A DNA stretch of 64,000 nucleotides from positions 1,674,001 through 1,738,000 of the forward strand of contig NZ_JAIWPJ010000001.1 of the NCBI RefSeq assembly GCF_020515625.1, in the 5' to 3' direction. The notes beneath the pieces are model-generated. The model ran no database searches, had not been told where the DNA came from, and saw only the letters and a program-made list of their open reading frames with translations. This document shows, piece after piece, positions 24,356 through 31,445 of this stretch. The DNA is from Natrinema amylolyticum (GTDB taxonomy: Archaea > Halobacteriota > Halobacteria > Halobacteriales > Natrialbaceae). Position numbers and translations under genes: made by a program. Every line of letters begins with the position of its first letter. Position 1 is the stretch's first letter.

Positions 24356-25582
24356 ATGCCTCGGTTCGAGCGGAAGCAGAACATCTTCCAGAACAAGGAC
24401 GCTCTCGGGGAATCGTATCAACCCGAACGGATCGAAGAACGTGACGAAGAGATCGAGGCCTACATGGACGCGCTTCAGCCCATCATCGACGGCTGGGAGC
24501 CGAACAACATCTTTCTCTACGGGAACACGGGCGTCGGAAAGACCGCTGTCACCGAGTACCTCCTCGACGTGCTCCAGGACGACGTCACCGAGTACGACGA
24601 CGTCGACCTCTCGGTGCTCGGTGTCAACTGCAAGACGCTCAACTCGTCGTATCAGGTCGCGATCGAACTGGTCAACACGCTCCGCCCCGCCGGTGCCGAG
24701 ATCAGCACGACCGGCTACCCCCAACAGACCGTCTTCAAGAAGCTCTACGGCGAGCTCGAGGCGCTGGGCGGCACGGTCGTCATCGTCCTCGACGAAATCG
24801 ATTCCATCGGTGACCGCGACGAGTTACTGTACGAACTCCCGCGCGCCCGCTCGAACGGCTATCTCGAGGCGACGAAGGTCGGCCTTATCGGCATCAGTAA
24901 CGACTTCAAGTTCCGCGAACAGCTCGATCCGCGCGTCCAGGACACGCTCTGTGAGCGCGAACTGCAGTTTCCTCCCTACGAGGCGTCCGAACTCACCAAC
25001 ATCCTCGAGTCTCGAGCCGAGGTCGCGATCGCCGAGGACGGCTGCGACGGCGGCGTCCTGAACCTCTGTGCGGCACTCGCCGCGCGCGACAGCGGGAGCG
25101 CCCGACAGGCGCTGGACCTCCTCCGATTGGCCGGCGAAGTCGCGGAGAACAACGACGACGACGCGATTCGGGAGGGGCACGTCGAACGGGCGCGGTCGAA
25201 ACTCGAGCAAGAGCGCGTCGAGGAGGGGATGCGGGAGCTGACGACCCACGGACGCCTCGCCCTCCTGGCGGTCGTCTCGAAGGCCGCCAAGGAGTCGACG
25301 CCCTGCCGGACCCGAGAGCTCTATCAGGAGTACGAGGCGCTCTGTGAGTCCTCGGGCACCGACTCGCTCGCCCAGCGATCGGTCCACAACCACCTCTCCG
25401 ATCTCCGGATGCTCGGCATCCTCTCGGCGAAGGAGAACCGAAGCGGCTCCCGCGGGAACTACTACAGCTACGAACTCGACGTCCCCTTCTCGAGCGCCGT
25501 CGACGCGATGGCCGACGTGCTCTACCTCGACGAGGAGATCGAGACGATCCGCGATATCGCACGGATGAACAGCGTCGCCTGA
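24356..25582 (+). CDS. orc1: Orc1/Cdc6 replication initiator
   Basis: A 408-residue AAA+ initiator that binds ORB sequences and opens the origin. The N-terminus FERKQNIFQNKDALGESYQPERIEERDEEIEAY is typical. Walker A GNTGVGKT is at 56-63 and Walker B VLDEID at about 144-149. Sensor-type ISNDFKFREQLDPRV follows, then the lid region and a C-terminal winged helix (about 300-400) with QRSVHNHLSDLRMLGIL for DNA binding. All ATPase motifs are intact. The gene is bracketed by ORB-like boxes. The neighbours are not those of the main haloarchaeal oriC1 (no DNA polymerase D gene), so this is probably a secondary origin initiator. Confidence 0.95.
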   Translation: MPRFERKQNIFQNKDALGESYQPERIEERDEEIEAYMDALQPIIDGWEPNNIFLYGNTGVGKTAVTEYLLDVLQDDVTEYDDVDLSVLGVNCKTLNSSYQVAIELVNTLRPAGAEISTTGYPQQTVFKKLYGELEALGGTVVIVLDEIDSIGDRDELLYELPRARSNGYLEATKVGLIGISNDFKFREQLDPRVQDTLCERELQFPPYEASELTNILESRAEVAIAEDGCDGGVLNLCAALAARDSGSARQALDLLRLAGEVAENNDDDAIREGHVERARSKLEQERVEEGMRELTTHGRLALLAVVSKAAKESTPCRTRELYQEYEALCESSGTDSLAQRSVHNHLSDLRMLGILSAKENRSGSRGNYYSYELDVPFSSAVDAMADVLYLDEEIETIRDIARMNSVA

Positions 25583-25644
25583 GGCGACCTATCGTCCGAT
25601 ATAGACGTCCATCAGCGTCGGTATCGGCTCCGTCTCGTCCACCC

Positions 25645-25665
25645 CACACCACCGTTTCAAGTGAA
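25645..25665 (-). repeat. ORB-like box (reverse)
   Basis: On the minus strand: TTCACTTGAA then ACGGTGGTGTG. It is one of the two best matches to the local consensus. Confidence 0.88.
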
Positions 25666-25714
25666 CCTCGAGCGACACGACGCCGATCGCGGGGCCGCGA
25701 CGCTGACCGCCCAC

Positions 25715-25735
25715 TTCACTTGTATCGGTGGTGTG
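25715..25735 (+). repeat. ORB-like box (forward)
   Basis: TTCACTTGTA then TCGGTGGTGTG. The first of five forward boxes after orc1. Confidence 0.85.
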
Positions 25736-25800
25736 TCACGGCGTCGCATCTCCGGACGGACGAGTCCGCTCGAGCCACGATCTCGTGGTCGACGATCCAT

Positions 25801-25821
25801 TTCACGCGAAGCGGTGGTGTC
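25801..25821 (+). repeat. ORB-like box (forward)
   Basis: TTCACGCGAA then GCGGTGGTGTC. It keeps both half-sites, with changes in the middle. Confidence 0.8.
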
Positions 25822-25878
25822 CCGGGCGGCCGTTCGCCACCTTCCGCTCGGGGTCCCGGACCGGGACGATTTCGTCCG

Positions 25879-25899
25879 TTCACATGTACCGGTGGTGTC
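25879..25899 (+). repeat. ORB-like box (forward)
   Basis: TTCACATGTA then CCGGTGGTGTC. Confidence 0.8.
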
Positions 25900-25942
25900 T
25901 CTGGGTTACGGCTCGAGCGACTCCGCCGACGGGACCCACGTG

Positions 25943-25963
25943 TTCAGATGTAACCGTGGTGTG
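25943..25963 (+). repeat. ORB-like box (forward)
   Basis: TTCAGATGTA then ACCGTGGTGTG. The 5' half is the most altered of the set. Confidence 0.75.
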
Positions 25964-25975
25964 TCTCCGTCCCGA

Positions 25976-25996
25976 TTCACTTGAACCGGTGGTGTG
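25976..25996 (+). repeat. ORB-like box (forward)
   Basis: TTCACTTGAA then CCGGTGGTGTG. Only 12 bases separate it from the previous box, so two initiators could bind side by side on about the same face. Confidence 0.88.
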
Positions 25997-26090
25997 TCGG
26001 CGGTCGAACCGACCGCGGGAGAGACCGTACCGACTCCGATTATCTCGGCGACCGGATCACCTTGGGAGGACGAGTGCCGGGCCGTCGGCG

Positions 26091-26456
26091 CTACGCGTCC
26101 TCGTCCGGTTCGTAGTCGTCGTAGATGCGGTCCATCCGGGCGGCCATCACGAAGTCGGCCTTGTGGAGGCCGTCGATCTTGTGCGTCCACATCTCGATCG
26201 TCACCTCGCCCCACTCGAGCCGGATGTCCGGATGGTGCCACTCTTCCTCCGCCAACTCGCCCACTTCGTACGTGAACTCGAGGGCATCGCGGAAATCCGC
26301 GAACGCGTAGGTTCCCTCGAGATGGTGGTCGTCGACGACCGTCCACACGTCGTCGCGAATTTCCGCGCGGTAGTCAGCGTACTCGTCGGGCTCGAGGGGT
26401 TCGTCCTCGCTCGTACAGGCCTCACACTCCTGATCGGCGAGCGCTGGTTCGGACAT
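26091..26456 (-). CDS. Pterin-4a-carbinolamine dehydratase-like protein (DCoH/PCD family)
   Basis: A 121-residue protein. After an acidic N-terminus with [14 protein letters not shown], the DCoH fold follows: [65 protein letters not shown]. The family active-site pattern H-H-P plus Y/W-x-x-V-x-(I/V)-x-x-x-T-H is present. These proteins dehydrate 4a-hydroxytetrahydropterin after aromatic amino acid hydroxylation; many archaeal members act on unknown substrates. No hydroxylase gene is nearby. The gene ends facing the ORB cluster, so transcription runs toward the origin. Confidence 0.88.
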   Translation of the reverse strand: MSEPALADQECEACTSEDEPLEPDEYADYRAEIRDDVWTVVDDHHLEGTYAFADFRDALEFTYEVGELAEEEWHHPDIRLEWGEVTIEMWTHKIDGLHKADFVMAARMDRIYDDYEPDEDA

Positions 26457-26485
26457 AGATCTCACTACGACTGCCAACGACGTGA

Positions 26486-26494
26486 AGATTTACA
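26486..26494 (-). promoter_or_regulatory. TATA-like box for the pterin dehydratase gene
   Basis: The minus strand reads TGTAAATCT, 30-38 bases before the start at 26456. Confidence 0.45.
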
Positions 26495-26535
26495 CGGTAC
26501 CCCCTACCCGTATTCTAGTCCAGTCACGACGCTCG

Positions 26536-26544
26536 TTTTATAAT
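26536..26544 (+). promoter_or_regulatory. TATA box for the HNH endonuclease gene
   Basis: TTTTATAAT lies 38-46 bases before the ATG at 26582, giving a short leader of about 10-20 bases. It is a strong TATA match. Confidence 0.6.
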
Positions 26545-26581
26545 GGCGTCCCGACAACGACAGAGACAGTAGAGCTCACTG

Positions 26582-28021
26582 ATGGGAGGGGATAAACGCA
26601 ATATCGCGGTTCGGTTTTTCGGCGGTGCTGGGAACTATACGGACGTTCTCGAGCGACTCTGCACGTACATCATCACCGAAAACCCGACCGAAGCGGCGGT
26701 TTTCGAGTGGATCAAATCGAACACGCGAGCGACGAGCGACGACAGTATCCGCGACCGGCTCGCCTTTCTCGAGGGGATCGGGCTGCTCGAACTCGATTCG
26801 GACCGCGTTCGGCTCACCCGGCAGGGGATGGCGTGGCTCTCGGAGACGGATCCGAGGACCCTCTACGACCTGCTCTCGAGCAACGTCCGGGGGTTCGATA
26901 CGCTACTCGAGGCGCTGCTCGACGGACCGAAGACCGACGCCGAACTGGGCGACTCAATCGGAGCCGCTCATCCCGAGTTCGACTGGAACGACGCCTCCGG
27001 ACCCGCCCAACACAGGGGGTGGTTGCAGAGTCTCGGCTACGTTGTACGATCCGACGGTGTGAACTCGCTGACCGACAGCGGCCGAGAACTGGCGCGGCGA
27101 CGGTCGTCCGACCATCCGACCCTCGAGCGGGGCGCATTCTACGCCCAGACCGACCTTGAGGACGCGTTCGACACCAGTTTCGGCTCGTACATCAAGGGCA
27201 TCAGTCCGCGAACGGACGACGGGGAGCTGGCGTACGTCATCGTGAAGGCTCGCGAGGACGGCCCCTACGGCGACGAGATCGACGGCGAGCGGTTCACTTA
27301 CATCGGAGAAGGGGTCCCGGAGAAGGGCGACCAGCAGTTAACTGGGGCAAACAATGCGCTCCTCGAGCAGGCCGACCGATCGACCGTCCCGGTGTACTTC
27401 TTCTACCAGCCGGCGGACAGCGACGAGCTCCGGTACGAAGGGCTGGTCGACGTCGTCGACGCCGAGTACGTCTCGCGGGACGGGCGGATGGTCTACGAGT
27501 TCACGATGGAACGGCTCGCGCTCGAGCCGGCCGAGTTCGAGGCGCTCTCGGAGTCGGTCTCCGAAGGCGTCGAGGGGGGCGAAGACGACGAACCGGCCCT
27601 GACCGACGACGAAGAGGAGTTCACCGCGGTCCAGCGACGGGTTCGCTCGAGCGCGTTCCCGAAGGAAGTCACGGCCGCCTACGACGGCCGGTGTGCGATC
27701 TGTGGGAAATCGCGCGAATCGCCGAACGGGACGATCGACATCGAGGCGGCCCACATCTATCCGAAGCGAGAAAACGGCCGCGACAACGTCCGGAACGGGC
27801 TCGCCCTCTGTCGGCTCCACCACTGGGCGTTCGATACCGGCTGGCTCACGGTCGCCGACGACTACCGGATTCTGGTCGCCGACCGGCCCGATCTCGAGGG
27901 CTACGAGGAGTTCGCGGCGCTCGAGGGGGACTCGCTGACGTTGCCAGCGGACGAGGACCGACATCCCCACGCCAAATTCCTCGCTGCACACCGGGAACGA
28001 CACGGGTTCGAGTCGCCGTAA
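26582..28021 (+). CDS. Winged-helix / SRA-like / HNH endonuclease, candidate type IV restriction enzyme
   Basis: A 479-residue protein. Residues 20-85 and 95-175 look like two winged-helix modules (LCTYIITENPTEAAVFEWIKSN, RLAFLEGIGLLELDSDRVRLT). Residues 200-325 resemble an SRA/YDG fold, which flips out modified cytosine: SYIKGISPRTDDGELAYVIV, ERFTYIGEGVPEKGDQQLTG, ANNALLEQ, VPVYFFYQ, LRYEGLVDVVDAEYV. Residues 365-430 are an HNH_2 nuclease: zinc Cys371 and Cys374 in CAICGKS, IEAAHIYPK, then NGLALCRLHHWAFDTGWL. SRA plus HNH is the build of modification-dependent (type IV) restriction enzymes such as ScoMcrA. A linker rich in Glu and Asp precedes HNH. The SRA call rests on pattern only. Confidence 0.8.
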   Translation: MGGDKRNIAVRFFGGAGNYTDVLERLCTYIITENPTEAAVFEWIKSNTRATSDDSIRDRLAFLEGIGLLELDSDRVRLTRQGMAWLSETDPRTLYDLLSSNVRGFDTLLEALLDGPKTDAELGDSIGAAHPEFDWNDASGPAQHRGWLQSLGYVVRSDGVNSLTDSGRELARRRSSDHPTLERGAFYAQTDLEDAFDTSFGSYIKGISPRTDDGELAYVIVKAREDGPYGDEIDGERFTYIGEGVPEKGDQQLTGANNALLEQADRSTVPVYFFYQPADSDELRYEGLVDVVDAEYVSRDGRMVYEFTMERLALEPAEFEALSESVSEGVEGGEDDEPALTDDEEEFTAVQRRVRSSAFPKEVTAAYDGRCAICGKSRESPNGTIDIEAAHIYPKRENGRDNVRNGLALCRLHHWAFDTGWLTVADDYRILVADRPDLEGYEEFAALEGDSLTLPADEDRHPHAKFLAAHRERHGFESP

Positions 28022-28060
28022 AGGCCGTTTGAAAGAGCCACTGAGTCGGAGCGGCGAGTC

Positions 28061-28543
28061 TCAATCGCAGATGCAGTCGTGTGTCCGTGTCAGCTCGACG
28101 ACTTCGTCGTGTAATTTCGAAGCAAGCTGATAGACTGTTTCGGCCCGGTATTCCCCTGCAATGCCAGTTCGGTAGTATGACTCTGAGCGATTCTCGAGCC
28201 AGAGTGCCTCCAGACGATCAGCGATGTCTTCCGAAAAGAGGCCTGCCTGGACGGCCAACTCGTACACTTCGGTGTGTCGCTGTGCAGCCACGTCGTACCC
28301 CTTCTCCTGGACGTAGAACTGGATCGATCGTTCGATAGCCACGAACGACGACTCGATGATGACCGTGAAGTGGCCGTTGCGCTCGAGCAGGAATCCCGCT
28401 GCATCAAGGAGACGACACGCTTTCCGAAGTTGGATAACCGAAGACTCGGTGACGTACTCGAGTCCCGTTTCCGGGATTTCGGGCGTCCGCTGGAACGCAT
28501 CTTCGGCGTCTCCGAGTGCATCCTCAAGTTCATTCGACGTCAC
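28061..28543 (-). CDS. HEPN-domain protein, likely toxin of a MNT/HEPN pair
   Basis: A 160-residue all-helical protein with a HEPN-like pattern: YVTESSVIQLRKACRLLDAAGFLLERNGHFTVIIESSFVAIERSIQFYVQEKG, then the motif helix LWLENRSESYYRTGIA. The RNase motif of HEPN toxins is R-x4-6-H; here Arg119 is followed by Tyr123/Tyr124 where His is expected, as in some haloarchaeal members. Its GTG start overlaps the MNT stop by four bases (GTGA), so the two are translationally coupled. In MNT/HEPN systems the MNT protein AMPylates the HEPN Tyr and silences it, so the Tyr here could be the target. The GC content looks lower than in flanking housekeeping genes. Confidence 0.82.
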   Translation of the reverse strand: MTSNELEDALGDAEDAFQRTPEIPETGLEYVTESSVIQLRKACRLLDAAGFLLERNGHFTVIIESSFVAIERSIQFYVQEKGYDVAAQRHTEVYELAVQAGLFSEDIADRLEALWLENRSESYYRTGIAGEYRAETVYQLASKLHDEVVELTRTHDCICD

Positions 28544-29199
28544 TCGCTTTCACCACCGAACACAGCGCGTTTCACCTGTGTGAGCGTTTCGTCGGCGTAC
28601 AGTTCGACCCCTTCCTGAAAGATTGGCCGAAGGTCCGACCCTCGGTTTCGAGCGCTCTCGTCCGACTCGACGAAAACGTCGAACTCGTATCGGTGTCCAT
28701 CGATCGATTCGGCCTCGAGTTCGCGTTTCAGATCCGAAACGGTCCGTCGAACGGATACAAGTTCATCGTCATCGGCGACGAGTACGAAGACGTCGATATC
28801 GCTCATACGGTCGGCCTCACCGCGAGCCACGCTGCCGAAACAGAGGATCCCCGCGATCGAGGGAACCGTTTCAGTGAGACGGTCGACGAACAACCGAAGC
28901 GGTGCTCGGAATTCCGCCTGTGGAATCTCGAAGAGGGGATCGTCGGCGTCCGAGAGGTGTCGCTCGGCGATTCGATACAGCGTTTTGCTGCCGGTATCAC
29001 GCCGGACGACGAGATCCAACTGCTCGAGCAGTGACAGCGCCTTCGAAACGCTCGGCCCGCCGAATCCGGTGAGGTCTTGGAGATCCCGATTCGAGAATTC
29101 GTCGGTCGGATTCTGGGCTGTGATCTCGAGGATGTCGTCCATCGCCTCGTACCTGAAGATCTGTTCCTCAGGAAGCGGAAGGTGCATCTCGACCCGCAT
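28540..29199 (-). CDS. Winged-helix plus minimal nucleotidyltransferase (MNT antitoxin)
   Basis: A 219-residue protein. Residues 18-80 form a winged helix (MDDILEITAQNPTDEFSNRDLQDLTGFGGPSVSKALSLLEQLDLV), a likely DNA-binding part. Residues 110-190 are a nucleotidyltransferase: G122-S123-V-A-R-G plus D134-x-D136 in MSDIDVFVL, and a third Asp near 171 in RYEFDVFV, so the catalytic triad is complete. MNT antitoxins neutralise HEPN partners by adding AMP to a Tyr. The fused winged helix plus the two palindromes upstream suggest it also represses its own operon. The HEPN gene follows with a 4-base overlap. Confidence 0.88.
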   Translation of the reverse strand: MRVEMHLPLPEEQIFRYEAMDDILEITAQNPTDEFSNRDLQDLTGFGGPSVSKALSLLEQLDLVVRRDTGSKTLYRIAERHLSDADDPLFEIPQAEFRAPLRLFVDRLTETVPSIAGILCFGSVARGEADRMSDIDVFVLVADDDELVSVRRTVSDLKRELEAESIDGHRYEFDVFVESDESARNRGSDLRPIFQEGVELYADETLTQVKRAVFGGESE

Positions 29200-29201
29200 T
29201 T

Positions 29202-29237
29202 GTTATACTACCTATAACGCGTTATATCACATATAAC
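29202..29237. promoter_or_regulatory. Two identical-half-site palindromes upstream of MNT/HEPN (operator)
   Basis: GTTATA-N5-TATAAC occurs at 29202-29218 and again at 29221-29237. Both copies have perfect 6-base arms and a 5-base spacer; the starts are 19 bases apart. They begin three bases upstream of the ATG and span the expected promoter region. Two dyads suggest cooperative binding of a dimeric winged-helix repressor, most simply the MNT protein itself. Confidence 0.82.
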
Positions 29238-29315
29238 AGTTCTGCCGAGGGCCACGCTCGGATCCGATGAACGGGTACTAACTCCGGAGAGAGCTACTAG
29301 CCGGCGGTACTATGC

Positions 29316-29759
29316 TTATTCGTCAGGACAATCGCCCCCACTATCCCCGCGCTGGCGCTCGAGTTCGCGCTCGAGCGCCCCCGCATCCGGCCCGAGATAG
29401 GATGTCGTGAACGATCGCGGGCGATCGGTCGGCGACGAACCGCGGTCGGGATCGTCATCCGGACGATAGGGGACCACCGCTTCGGGGCCGACCAGCAACA
29501 GGCCGACCTGACTGGCCTCCGCCCTGATCCCGCGGACGCGTCGCGCAGCCTCGCGACGAGTCTCGTGATTGGTTGTCTCGGGGTCCGTATCCACATCTCG
29601 GATGGCCGCGAGCAGGGTGCGCGTGAGGTAGTCGATCGCCGTGAGACAATCGCGGACGGACTCGTGTTGCGTCCCGCCATCGGCACGGACTCGAGCGTTC
29701 GACATCGATGCCACTGATCGGTCGGGGCCTTCAAGGTCCCGCGAATTGTGGTCGGACAT
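29316..29759 (-). CDS. Hypothetical acidic protein in the accessory block
   Basis: A 147-residue soluble protein. An early helix-rich segment reads HESVRDCLTAIDYLTRTLLAAIRDVD, followed by ETRREAARRVRGIRAEASQVGLLLVGPEAVVPYR and an acidic C-terminal tail (ELERQRGDSGGDCPDE). The central segment could be a short helical bundle. Starts at 29759 (MSDHNSRDL) or later at MSNARVRADGG are possible. I see no known domain. Its place between toxin-antitoxin genes suggests it belongs to the accessory region. Confidence 0.5.
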   Translation of the reverse strand: MSDHNSRDLEGPDRSVASMSNARVRADGGTQHESVRDCLTAIDYLTRTLLAAIRDVDTDPETTNHETRREAARRVRGIRAEASQVGLLLVGPEAVVPYRPDDDPDRGSSPTDRPRSFTTSYLGPDAGALERELERQRGDSGGDCPDE

Positions 29760-29986
29760 GGCTTCCGTAGCACTGATACGGGAGCTGGCGCAGTCCAGTG
29801 CCCATACACTGGACTGCATTTTGCCACGGATCGATCGAATAGACCCGTATATAGTTCCCGTGACAAACAGTATTGTTTTCAGCCGAATTAAAACTAACGA
29901 CAGTACTGTTTGTTTGTCAAATCATATTGTTTCTAGTAACTGTCCAATGAAAATAGTCAAACGGGGAGAGAACGTCGTGGTGGCAG
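29760..29986. promoter_or_regulatory. AT-rich intergenic region with an inverted repeat
   Basis: This 227-base stretch is far more AT-rich than the rest of the window. It contains perfect 10-base arms ACAAACAGTA (29863-29872) and TACTGTTTGT (29904-29913) separated by 31 bases, with extra TGTTTGTC after the right arm. It precedes the small winged-helix gene at 29987 and lies upstream of the divergent gene at 29759. It is likely a shared promoter and operator. Confidence 0.55.
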
Positions 29987-30271
29987 ATGCGACCGAGGTT
30001 AGCCGACTGGATGACGCCGGTCGATAGAGATATCCTCGAGTTGCTCCACAACGACGGGGGGTTGCACGAACTCGTTTTGTCCCCTCGAATCATCGCAGAG
30101 AATATCGATTGGAGTCGTCAAACAGTTCGGGAACACGTGATGACACTTCGTGAGCACGGGCTCGTCGAGTACTACGATGAAACCGGCGGGATCTACCAAC
30201 TCTCTGATCGCGGCCGTTCGTATCTCGAGGGCGAGCTCGACGCCGACGATCTCGAAGCAACCGACGAGTGA
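29987..30271 (+). CDS. Small winged-helix DNA-binding protein
   Basis: A 94-residue protein that is almost all winged helix: MRPRLADWMTPVDRDILELLHNDGG, SPRIIAENIDWSRQTVREHVMTLREHGLVEYYDETGGIYQLSDRGRSYLEGELD. The recognition helix is around SRQTVREHVMTL. The first residues (MRPRxADWMTPxD) are a common start of haloarchaeal wHTH proteins of this kind. It is probably a repressor of a neighbouring gene or of itself. It could bind the inverted repeat just upstream. Confidence 0.8.
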   Translation: MRPRLADWMTPVDRDILELLHNDGGLHELVLSPRIIAENIDWSRQTVREHVMTLREHGLVEYYDETGGIYQLSDRGRSYLEGELDADDLEATDE

Positions 30272-30434
30272 CGGCCACACTGATCCCCACCTGCTTGCTC
30301 TCAGTCTCACTCGAAAACGCGATAGCTGATGTATCAAACCCCCTGGTGGTTAGCTGCATTTGCTTTCGTACGGTGACATCCCCAAGAGCCCGAAACAGAT
30401 CGAAGTAACAGAACTCGCCACGTACCAAACCTCG

Positions 30435-30836
30435 CTACGGTGTCGCGGGTGCCGCATCGCCGTCGTCGTGTGCGAACGGACTGATGATGAGGTCGTCGTA
30501 GGGGAAGACCGGTCGCTTCGATTGGCCGTCCTCGTCGAAGCGGATGATCCCCAACGCCTCGAGCGTCGTCAGTTCCTCGTAGACGTTTTTTACGTCGCGG
30601 CCGACAAGGCGTGCGGTCTCGCGGATGCTGTCGGGTTCGTCGGCGCGGATCACGCGCAAGAGTGTGTACGTGCGCTCGTTGAGCACGTCGCTCAGCTGCT
30701 GTTCGTTCGCAAACGTTACTATCGCCGGCTGGTCGACGGGATCACCGCCCTGAAACGTTCGAATCGCTTCGCGCCCCGCTTCGTAGAGCGACTCTGCATC
30801 CCCGATCGTGACCAGAAGTACGTTGGTATCTGTCAT
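30435..30836 (-). CDS. TumA/HVO_A0114-type DNA-binding antitoxin
   Basis: A 133-residue protein that closely fits the HVO_A0114 putative DNA-binding family: MTDTNVLLVTIGDAESLYEAG, then QPAIVTFANEQQLSDVLNERTYTLLRVIRADEPDSIRETARLVGRDVKNVYEELTTLEALGIIRF. The C-terminal part is a winged helix. The family is the antitoxin partner of TumE (DUF6516) toxins. Its ATG overlaps the stop of the upstream tumE-like gene by four bases (ATGA), the usual coupling. Its partner here is interrupted by a stop codon, so this antitoxin may be a leftover or be needed against other TumE proteins. Confidence 0.82.
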   Translation of the reverse strand: MTDTNVLLVTIGDAESLYEAGREAIRTFQGGDPVDQPAIVTFANEQQLSDVLNERTYTLLRVIRADEPDSIRETARLVGRDVKNVYEELTTLEALGIIRFDEDGQSKRPVFPYDDLIISPFAHDDGDAAPATP

Positions 30837-31186
30837 AACCTCTCACCCTTGTTTTCGGATGGTCCAAACCGTTTCTTCGGAATTTCGTCCCAGAACTGCT
30901 CGTACAGGACCGCCATCCCAGGGAAGTCGATCAGTTGCGGTTCCGGATCCGGCGCGACGTGTCGTTCGTGACCTTTCGTATCCTCGTGGGCGTTGTCGTA
31001 CCGACGGAGCGTGCCGTCCTCAAGGGTCTCCGGCCCGGACGTGAGTCTTCCATAGTGGAGCGTATACCGTCACCCCGACGGATACGCGTCGTCGTCCGTG
31101 CGGCGAATCGACAGCCGGACGAGCGTCCCATCCTCGTACACGTGCGAGCGACTGTACCCGTCGAGATCGTCGGCAACTGGTGCCAT
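30833..31186 (-). pseudogene. TumE/DUF6516 toxin gene with one in-frame TGA
   Basis: From ATG 31186 (MAPVADDLDGYSRSHVYEDG) the frame continues to 30833, interrupted once by TGA at 31070-31072. Both sides of the stop read as one protein: TDDDAYPSG, then stop, then RYTLHYGRLTSGPETLEDGTLRRYDNAHEDTKGHERHVAPDPE. DUF6516 proteins normally have Trp here (YPSGWRYxLHYG), so TGG to TGA is the likely change. The end LYEQFWDEIPKK is also family-like. The 4-base overlap with the antitoxin is kept. It could be a decayed toxin, a sequencing error, or a rare recoded gene. Confidence 0.8.
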
Positions 31187-31197
31187 CCGCTACTGTG

Positions 31198-31213
31198 TTG
31201 GTTCTTCAACCAA
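31198..31213. promoter_or_regulatory. Perfect inverted repeat in the TumE/TumA promoter
   Basis: TTGGTTCTTCAACCAA has 6-base arms with a CTTC centre, 12-27 bases upstream of the tumE-like start. On the minus strand the T-rich run TTACATTTTT (31217-31226) lies just upstream and could be the TATA box. The site is a good candidate operator for TumA autoregulation. Confidence 0.55.
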
Positions 31214-31364
31214 CGGCAAAAATGTAACGGGAATCCCTTCCAGACCTACCCGGGCGGGAGGTCGTGACACGTGATTTCGCACATATTCCCCACAGAATGG
31301 AGTAGTGGATACGTTTAGGATACCCCACCCCCGAATTGGGTCATGGGTCAATCTGGGTCATCAT

Positions 31365-31382
31365 CCGGTGCGAAAGCACCGG
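31365..31382 (-). terminator. GAAA-type hairpin downstream of the nuclease-like gene
   Basis: CCGGTGC-GAAA-GCACCGG is a perfect 7-bp stem with a 4-base loop, about 65 bases past the stop of the minus-strand gene at 31446. Three TGGGTCA copies (31337-31359) follow in that direction. It may be a terminator or a structured 3' end. The remaining bases of 31187-31445 show no gene. Confidence 0.4.
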
Positions 31383-31445
31383 ACTGACTCGTTACTACGA
31401 TTCGATAGTGGCAAGTTCGGTTTTCGAACGGCGAACTCGACCGAA

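Larger units (their letters stand above)
25583..26090. other. Replication origin region, downstream half (six ORB-like boxes)
   Basis: This 508-base non-coding stretch after orc1 holds one reverse and five forward ORB-like boxes within 352 bases. The reverse and first forward boxes face apart, with 49 bases between them. No gene is visible. The density of boxes shows that this side is part of the origin and not a random intergenic region. Confidence 0.85.
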
